Of a stretch of DNA of 18,815 nt, positions 14,485-18,815 are shown piece by piece (within the stretch, counting starts at the first letter, position 1; every line of letters begins with the position of its first letter). The notes beneath the pieces are model-generated. The model made no database searches. It had not been told where the DNA came from and saw only the letters and a program-made list of their open reading frames with translations. Made by a program: the position numbers and the translations under genes. The DNA is from Flavobacteriales bacterium (GTDB taxonomy: Bacteria > Bacteroidota > Bacteroidia > Flavobacteriales > Flavobacteriaceae): positions 1-18,815 of the forward strand of contig JAMONI010000020.1 in assembly GCA_027065935.1 (NCBI GenBank), given 5' to 3'.

Positions 14485-15362
14485 AAACCGGAAAAAAAAT
14501 CAAGCTTCTGATTACCGGCGCATCGGGACTTACGGGCAAAACCGCCACCGAATATTTCGGCGCCCTAGACCCTTATCAAGTCATTTCGCTTACGCGAAAA
14601 GATTTGGACATTACCGACCGGAAAAAGGTTGAGGAAAGCATTAAAACATTCCAACCCGATTATATTTTGAACTGTGCCGCCTATACCCGGGTGGACCAAG
14701 CTGAAGCTGAAAAAGAAAAATGCTATGCCGTCAACGTAACCGGCATCGAAAATCTTGCCCGGGCATCCTTAGAAACGGGAAGCACCGTGATTCACCTGTC
14801 CACGGATTATGTGTTTGACGGTACTAAAAAAACACCCTACTGCGAAACCGACCCAAAAAATCCGATTTCCCATTACGGCTTGACGAAATCTTTGGGCGAA
14901 GATAAATTGCAGGAAATCACCCGAAAGCATTTTATCATCCGACCCGCTTGGATTTACGGAAAATACGGAGACAACTTTTTCACCAAACTCTTGACTTGGA
15001 GCCATCAAAATCCCGTTCTCAAAATAGCCGATGACCAAACCGGAACGCCCACTTATGCCGGCGATCTGGTGCAATTCATCCGTTTCGTCATCGAAAACGC
15101 CCCGGATCAATTCGGTATATATCATTTTACCAACGAAGGTCAAGCCACGCGTTACGAACAAGCCGAAGAAATTTTGCGCTTGTTAGGACGGACGAACCGC
15201 ATCATACCCGTTGCATCGTCGGAATTTAATCCTATGGCCCGGCGTCCGGCTTACAGCGTATTGAGTAAAGAAAAAATCAAAAAACTTTGGCAATACCCGG
15301 TGAAACATTGGAAAGAAAGTTTGCGTCAATTCATAAAAGAACACTATGATAACAAAAGTTGA
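14481..15362 (+). CDS. rfbD: dTDP-4-dehydrorhamnose reductase
   Basis: Final enzyme of dTDP-L-rhamnose synthesis, reducing the 4-keto group with NAD(P)H. The 293-residue short-chain dehydrogenase has the cofactor loop TGASGLTGKT (12-21), NCAAYTRVDQAE, LSTDYVFDG, and the catalytic Tyr-x-x-x-Lys in HYGLTKSLGE, then RPAWIYG, DDQTGTPTYAGDL and the usual C-terminal RRPAYSVLS. rfbA and rfbB, often adjacent to rfbC/D, are not in this window, so they must lie elsewhere or the pathway is split. Its 3' end overlaps the next gene by 17 bases. Confidence 0.95.
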   Translation: MKTGKKIKLLITGASGLTGKTATEYFGALDPYQVISLTRKDLDITDRKKVEESIKTFQPDYILNCAAYTRVDQAEAEKEKCYAVNVTGIENLARASLETGSTVIHLSTDYVFDGTKKTPYCETDPKNPISHYGLTKSLGEDKLQEITRKHFIIRPAWIYGKYGDNFFTKLLTWSHQNPVLKIADDQTGTPTYAGDLVQFIRFVIENAPDQFGIYHFTNEGQATRYEQAEEILRLLGRTNRIIPVASSEFNPMARRPAYSVLSKEKIKKLWQYPVKHWKESLRQFIKEHYDNKS

Positions 15363-15750
15363 ACACATCGGCATCGCCGTATCCGACCTGGACCGGGCCG
15401 AAAAACTTTTCGAACAACTCTTGGGCGTTAAACCCTACAAACGCGAAACGGTAAAAAGCGAAAAAGTAATTACTTCGTTCTTTAAAACCGGCGAAACCAA
15501 AATAGAATTATTATCCGCCGCCGATGACGACAGCGTAATCAAAAAGTTCATCGAAAAAAAAGGCGAAGGGGTTCATCACATTGCATTCGCCACCGACGAT
15601 ATCGAGGCGGATATGGAACGGCTTGCCAAGCAGGGATTTCAATTGCTTCAACAAAGGCCCAAGCCCGGCGCCGACAACAAGTTGGTGGCATTTATCCATC
15701 CCAAATCGGCGGGAGGCGTGTTGGTGGAATTGTGTCAGGACAAAGATTGA
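15346..15750 (+). CDS. mce: Methylmalonyl-CoA epimerase
   Basis: Interconverts (2R)- and (2S)-methylmalonyl-CoA, linking propionyl-CoA and succinyl-CoA. The 134-residue vicinal-oxygen-chelate protein has two beta-alpha repeats with metal ligands expected at His7 (VEHIGIAV), His78 (GVHHIAFATDD) and Glu128 (GVLVELCQ), and the family text GETKIELL and HPKSAGG. The start lies inside the end of rfbD (17-base overlap), so expression is tied to the polysaccharide run although the function is unrelated. Methylmalonyl-CoA mutase is not in this window. Its stop is one base from the uvrA stop on the other strand. Confidence 0.94.
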   Translation: MITKVEHIGIAVSDLDRAEKLFEQLLGVKPYKRETVKSEKVITSFFKTGETKIELLSAADDDSVIKKFIEKKGEGVHHIAFATDDIEADMERLAKQGFQLLQQRPKPGADNKLVAFIHPKSAGGVLVELCQDKD

Positions 15751-15751
15751 A

Positions 15752-18523
15752 TCAAGATAATTTACCTTTCAAGTACGGCACCATCAAAGAACGACCGTGT
15801 TCAACCAAGGCTTCGGGTGTGCCTTGAAAAATCACTTCGCCGCCCTTGTCACCGCCTCCGGGACCGAGGTCTATAACGTAATCGGCCGATTTGACGATAT
15901 CGGGATGATGTTCGATAACCACGATGCTATGACCTCTTTCCAAAAGCTTGTCGAAGGATTGCAATAAGGTCTTGACATCGTGAAAATGCAACCCGGTGGA
16001 GGGCTCGTCAAAAATGAAAAACACGTGCCCGTCCGCATGACCTTTGAGCAGATAAGTAGCGATCTTGAGCCTTTGCGCTTCACCACCCGACAGGGTGGAA
16101 ACGGGTTGTCCCAAAGTCACATATCCCAACCCCGCTTCCTGCAAGGCGCTCAGCTTTCCGGAAATGTTCGTTTGTCCGTAAGTTGCAAAGAAATCCACCG
16201 CTTCGTCCACACTCATTTCCAAAATGTCGTGAATGTTTTTTCCTTCAAATCTCACTTGCAGAACATCATCTTTAAAGCGCTTACCGCTGCAGGCCTCGCA
16301 AGTAATTTTCACATCGGCCATGAACTGCATTTTGACCGTAACCGTTCCTTCGCCCTTGCATTCTTCACACCGTCCTCCCGGCACGTTGAAGGAAAAATGA
16401 CGCGGTTGCATTCCGAAAAGTTCGGCTCTTTTTTGCGAGGCCATAAGCGCACGAATTTCGTCATATACTTTGATGTAGGTAGCCGGGTTGGAGCGAGACA
16501 TCCGGCCTACGGGATCTTGACCGATAAGTTCCACCTCGCCGATGGTTCGCCATGCGCCTTCAAGCGCATCATGTGCGCCGGGCACCGGACCGTGTCCGTA
16601 AATTTTCCGGTGTAATGCCGGAAACAAGGTTTCCGTTATCAAACTCGACTTACCGCTTCCCGACACGCCGGTTACCACCGTTAAGGTATGCAAGGGAAAA
16701 CTAATATCGATATTTTTCAAATTATGATGGCGGACGCCTTTGAGATAAATCTTGTCTTTCGAGGTTCTTCTTCGCCCGGGTACGGGAATACCGAGTCGGC
16801 CCGAAAGATATTGCCCGGTGAGCGTTTCTGATTGTAAAATTTTTTGAAAATTGCCTTCGGCCGCCACTTCCCCGCCGAAAGTTCCGGCAAAAGGGCCCAA
16901 GTCGATAATGTGGTCTGCCGCTTTGATAATTTCTTCGTCGTGTTCCACCACCACCAATGTATTGCCTTTGTCCCGGAGTTGTTTTAGGGTTTGAATCAAT
17001 TTGTTCGTATCCGCCGGGTGCAGTCCGATGCTCGGTTCGTCCAACACGTAAATAGCTCCGGTTAATCCGCTACCTAACGACAAAGCCAAACGGATGCGCT
17101 GCACTTCTCCACCCGACAGGCTATTCATAGTGCGATTCAGATGGAGATATCCCAATCCTACGTTCATCAAAAAATTCAAGCGGTTTTTTATTTCTTTCAA
17201 AATCCTTTCCGCTACTTGTTTTTCGTAAGAAGAAAGCTGTAATTCCTCGAAAAATTTCACCAATTCTTCCACCGGCATTTCCACCAAATCGCCTATGTTT
17301 TTATCACCCACATACACATAAAAGGCCTCCTTACGCAAGCGTTTGCCAAGACAAGCCGGACAAACGGTTTTGCCCCGGTAACGCGAGAGCAGGACACGGT
17401 TTTGAATTTTGTAGGATTTGCTTTCAACTTTTTTGAAAAAATCATGGATTCCGTCAAAATATTCGTTTCCTTCCCACACGAGGCGTTTTTGGGCTTCGGT
17501 CAAATCTTTCCAAGGCGTGTGTACCGGGAAATCGAACTTATGTGCATTGCGCACCAAATCGTCTCTGTACGAACTCAATTTTCGTCCCGTCCAAGGAGCC
17601 ACCGCACCTTCGTAAACGGATTTAGCGGGATCGGGAATTACTTTCCCGGGATCGATACCTATCACACTTCCGTAACCTTCACATACCGGACAAGCACCGT
17701 AGGGATTGTTAAAACTGAACAAATGTACCGAAGGTTCGGGAAATTCCATGCCGTCGGCTTCAAACTTATCCGAAAAATCATAGCGTTTTTTAGTCGCCCA
17801 ATCGGTCAAGGTCAAGTATCCGCGCCCTTGAAAAAAAGCCGTTTCGACGGATTCGGAAATCCTGTTTAGGTAATCATTGTCATTTTGCACAACGATACGG
17901 TCGATAATCAACTCGAAATCCCGAGGAATTTCATTTCCGGGCAGTTCCAACAACCGATCGATGTCCCATATTTCATCTCCGGCCAAAATCCTGCTGTAAT
18001 TTTGATTTTTTAAAATTTGTAACACCTCTTTCGGCGAACGCTTGGTCTGCGGTAATTTAACGCTCAAAATCCATCGCGAACCTTCCTGCCGGCGGGTTAA
18101 AAAATCCAAAACATCTTGAGTCGTATGCCGGACCACCGGTTTGCCGGAAACGGGGGACACGGTCTTCCCTATTCGGGCAAATAATAATTTCAAATAATCG
18201 TAAATCTCGGTAGCCGTTCCCACGGTGGAACGTGCATTGGCCGATGCGGTTTTTTGTCTGATAGCCACCGTAGGTGCCAAATTGCGTATGGCTTTGACAC
18301 GAGGTTTTTCGATTTTTCCCAAAAACTGACGGGCGTAGGTGGAAAGACTTTCAATATAACGCCGTTGACCTTCGGCATAAAGGACATCATAAGCCAAACT
18401 CGATTTACCGCTACCCGATAGTCCCGTTATGACGGTAAATTTCCCGAGCGGGATTTTTACATCAATGTGCTTGAGGTTGTGTTCGTGTGCGTCGAAAATT
18501 TCTATGAATTCCGGGCGAGGCAT
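15752..18523 (-). CDS. uvrA: Excinuclease ABC subunit A
   Basis: The damage-sensing ATPase of nucleotide excision repair. The 923 residues hold two ABC ATPase modules: Walker A GLSGSGKSS (34-42) and GVSGSGKSS, and LSGGE signatures in NSLSGGEVQR and STLSGGEAQR with DEPSIGLH and DEPSTGLH. Cys278/Cys281 (GACPVC), Cys388/Cys391 (VCPAC) and the C-terminal zinc module CEECKGEG...CEACSGKR are present. The first Cys pair of the E. coli-type first zinc finger is replaced by FEADGM (254-259), and the pair near residue 124 reads SPVSG instead of CPxCG. I believe both are common in Bacteroidota, so this is probably not a defect. The start MPRPEFIEIF leads directly into the conserved AHEHNLKHID. Confidence 0.97.
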   Translation of the reverse strand: MPRPEFIEIFDAHEHNLKHIDVKIPLGKFTVITGLSGSGKSSLAYDVLYAEGQRRYIESLSTYARQFLGKIEKPRVKAIRNLAPTVAIRQKTASANARSTVGTATEIYDYLKLLFARIGKTVSPVSGKPVVRHTTQDVLDFLTRRQEGSRWILSVKLPQTKRSPKEVLQILKNQNYSRILAGDEIWDIDRLLELPGNEIPRDFELIIDRIVVQNDNDYLNRISESVETAFFQGRGYLTLTDWATKKRYDFSDKFEADGMEFPEPSVHLFSFNNPYGACPVCEGYGSVIGIDPGKVIPDPAKSVYEGAVAPWTGRKLSSYRDDLVRNAHKFDFPVHTPWKDLTEAQKRLVWEGNEYFDGIHDFFKKVESKSYKIQNRVLLSRYRGKTVCPACLGKRLRKEAFYVYVGDKNIGDLVEMPVEELVKFFEELQLSSYEKQVAERILKEIKNRLNFLMNVGLGYLHLNRTMNSLSGGEVQRIRLALSLGSGLTGAIYVLDEPSIGLHPADTNKLIQTLKQLRDKGNTLVVVEHDEEIIKAADHIIDLGPFAGTFGGEVAAEGNFQKILQSETLTGQYLSGRLGIPVPGRRRTSKDKIYLKGVRHHNLKNIDISFPLHTLTVVTGVSGSGKSSLITETLFPALHRKIYGHGPVPGAHDALEGAWRTIGEVELIGQDPVGRMSRSNPATYIKVYDEIRALMASQKRAELFGMQPRHFSFNVPGGRCEECKGEGTVTVKMQFMADVKITCEACSGKRFKDDVLQVRFEGKNIHDILEMSVDEAVDFFATYGQTNISGKLSALQEAGLGYVTLGQPVSTLSGGEAQRLKIATYLLKGHADGHVFFIFDEPSTGLHFHDVKTLLQSFDKLLERGHSIVVIEHHPDIVKSADYVIDLGPGGGDKGGEVIFQGTPEALVEHGRSLMVPYLKGKLS

Positions 18524-18543
18524 ATTAAACGTAACGGATTTTG

Positions 18544-18551
18544 CAAAGATA
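18544..18551 (-). promoter_or_regulatory. -7 promoter box for uvrA
   Basis: Minus-strand TATCTTTG is a full match to TAnnTTTG, 20 bases before the uvrA ATG at 18523, giving a short leader. No clear -33 TTTG is present at the usual spacing, and I see no LexA-type palindrome beside it. Confidence 0.5.
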
Positions 18552-18691
18552 TGTTATTTCAACGGCAAGAGAAAACCCGGCGAATTGCCTCTTCACGAAA
18601 AGTCATTATAAATAACAAACCAAATTCTCCAAGCGTATTATCATTAAAAAAACTATTCACCACTCACTAAATTCCTCCAAAAAATTACTCA

Positions 18692-18722
18692 TTGTCAGTT
18701 GAAATCGGTTTCCGTATCTTTG
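18692..18722 (+). promoter_or_regulatory. Promoter for the leuS-like gene
   Basis: TTG (18692-18694), a 20-base spacer and TATCTTTG (18715-18722) fit the Bacteroidota -33/-7 pattern. The ATG follows 20 bases later. The DNA between this and the uvrA promoter (18552-18691) is AT-rich and holds no gene that I can support. Confidence 0.6.
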
Positions 18723-18742
18723 TGGTTATCAAAAAAACGGCT

Positions 18743-18815
18743 ATGGAAAATTTCCACGACTTCGATAAAAAATGGCAACAATATTGGGCCGAAAACAAAA
18801 CCTTCAAAGCTTACA
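18743..18815 (+). CDS. leuS: Probable leucyl-tRNA synthetase, 5' end only
   Basis: Twenty-four codons are visible before the edge. The start contains FDKKWQQYWAENKTFKAY, which matches the N-terminal helix of class Ia synthetases and is closest to Bacteroidota LeuRS (pattern IExKWQxYWxxNKTFK) as I know it. The catalytic HIGH-type motif is beyond the window, so isoleucyl- or valyl-tRNA synthetase cannot be fully excluded. It is divergent from uvrA and has its own promoter. Confidence 0.75.
   Translation, partial: MENFHDFDKKWQQYWAENKTFKAY

Noticed and set aside
15980..16615. Long plus-strand frame (211 residues) inside uvrA
   Set aside because: It is antisense to the conserved C-terminal ABC module of UvrA and shows no domain; long shadow frames are expected there.
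17402..17869. Plus-strand 155-residue frame inside uvrA
   Set aside because: Antisense to the zinc-finger region of UvrA with no independent signal.
1..18815. Search for CRISPR arrays, tRNAs, insertion sequences, toxin-antitoxin or phage-defence genes
   Set aside because: No regularly spaced direct repeats in DNA, no cloverleaf or transposase-like frame, and no defence-family motifs were found by eye; the only tandem repeats are the protein-level ones at 35-676.

Overview
The window looks like chromosomal DNA of a member of the Bacteroidota, probably a Flavobacteriia- or Cytophagia-like lineage; genus cannot be told from this sequence. The reasons are repeated matches to the Bacteroidota promoter -7 box (TAnnTTTG) just upstream of genes, short leaders without clear Shine-Dalgarno sites, a PorT-type outer-membrane barrel, a UvrA lacking some Cys pairs found in proteobacterial UvrA, and an RNase P RNA with Bacteroidota-like sequence blocks. 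Base composition and gene style look uniform, and I see no insertion sequence, prophage, tRNA, rRNA or CRISPR array.

Layout. 1-3660 is an envelope region, all on the minus strand: the 5' part of a secreted protein made of 31-residue repeats, a two-gene unit (OmpA-domain protein followed by a membrane-anchored helix-hairpin-helix protein), and an outer-membrane beta-barrel. Three rho-independent terminators separate these units and follow citrate synthase. 3684-7655 (minus) carries citrate synthase with acylphosphatase, then glutamine cyclotransferase, 3-methyladenine DNA glycosylase and a sirtuin deacylase in a tight run. The RNase P RNA gene lies at 7695-7998 (minus) with a promoter-like sequence placed exactly at its 5' end.

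8281-11508 (plus) is a translationally coupled trio: pyruvate kinase, a CYTH triphosphate-tunnel enzyme and the recombination/repair protein RadA. 11531-12777 (minus) is rsmG plus a flavin reductase-like protein. 12859-15750 (plus) is a surface-polysaccharide run (Wzz-like chain-length protein, RfbC, RfbD) with methylmalonyl-CoA epimerase overlapping its end. 15752-18523 (minus) is uvrA, and a divergent gene that starts like leucyl-tRNA synthetase runs off the right edge.

Most of the window is conserved housekeeping and envelope functions. No defence or mobile system is visible. The points most worth checking are the repeat protein at the left edge, the OmpA protein with a decayed second OmpA-like domain paired with a membrane HhH protein, the cysteine-free sirtuin with a desuccinylase-type signature, the sigma70-like promoter on the RNase P RNA gene, and the pyk-CYTH-radA coupling.
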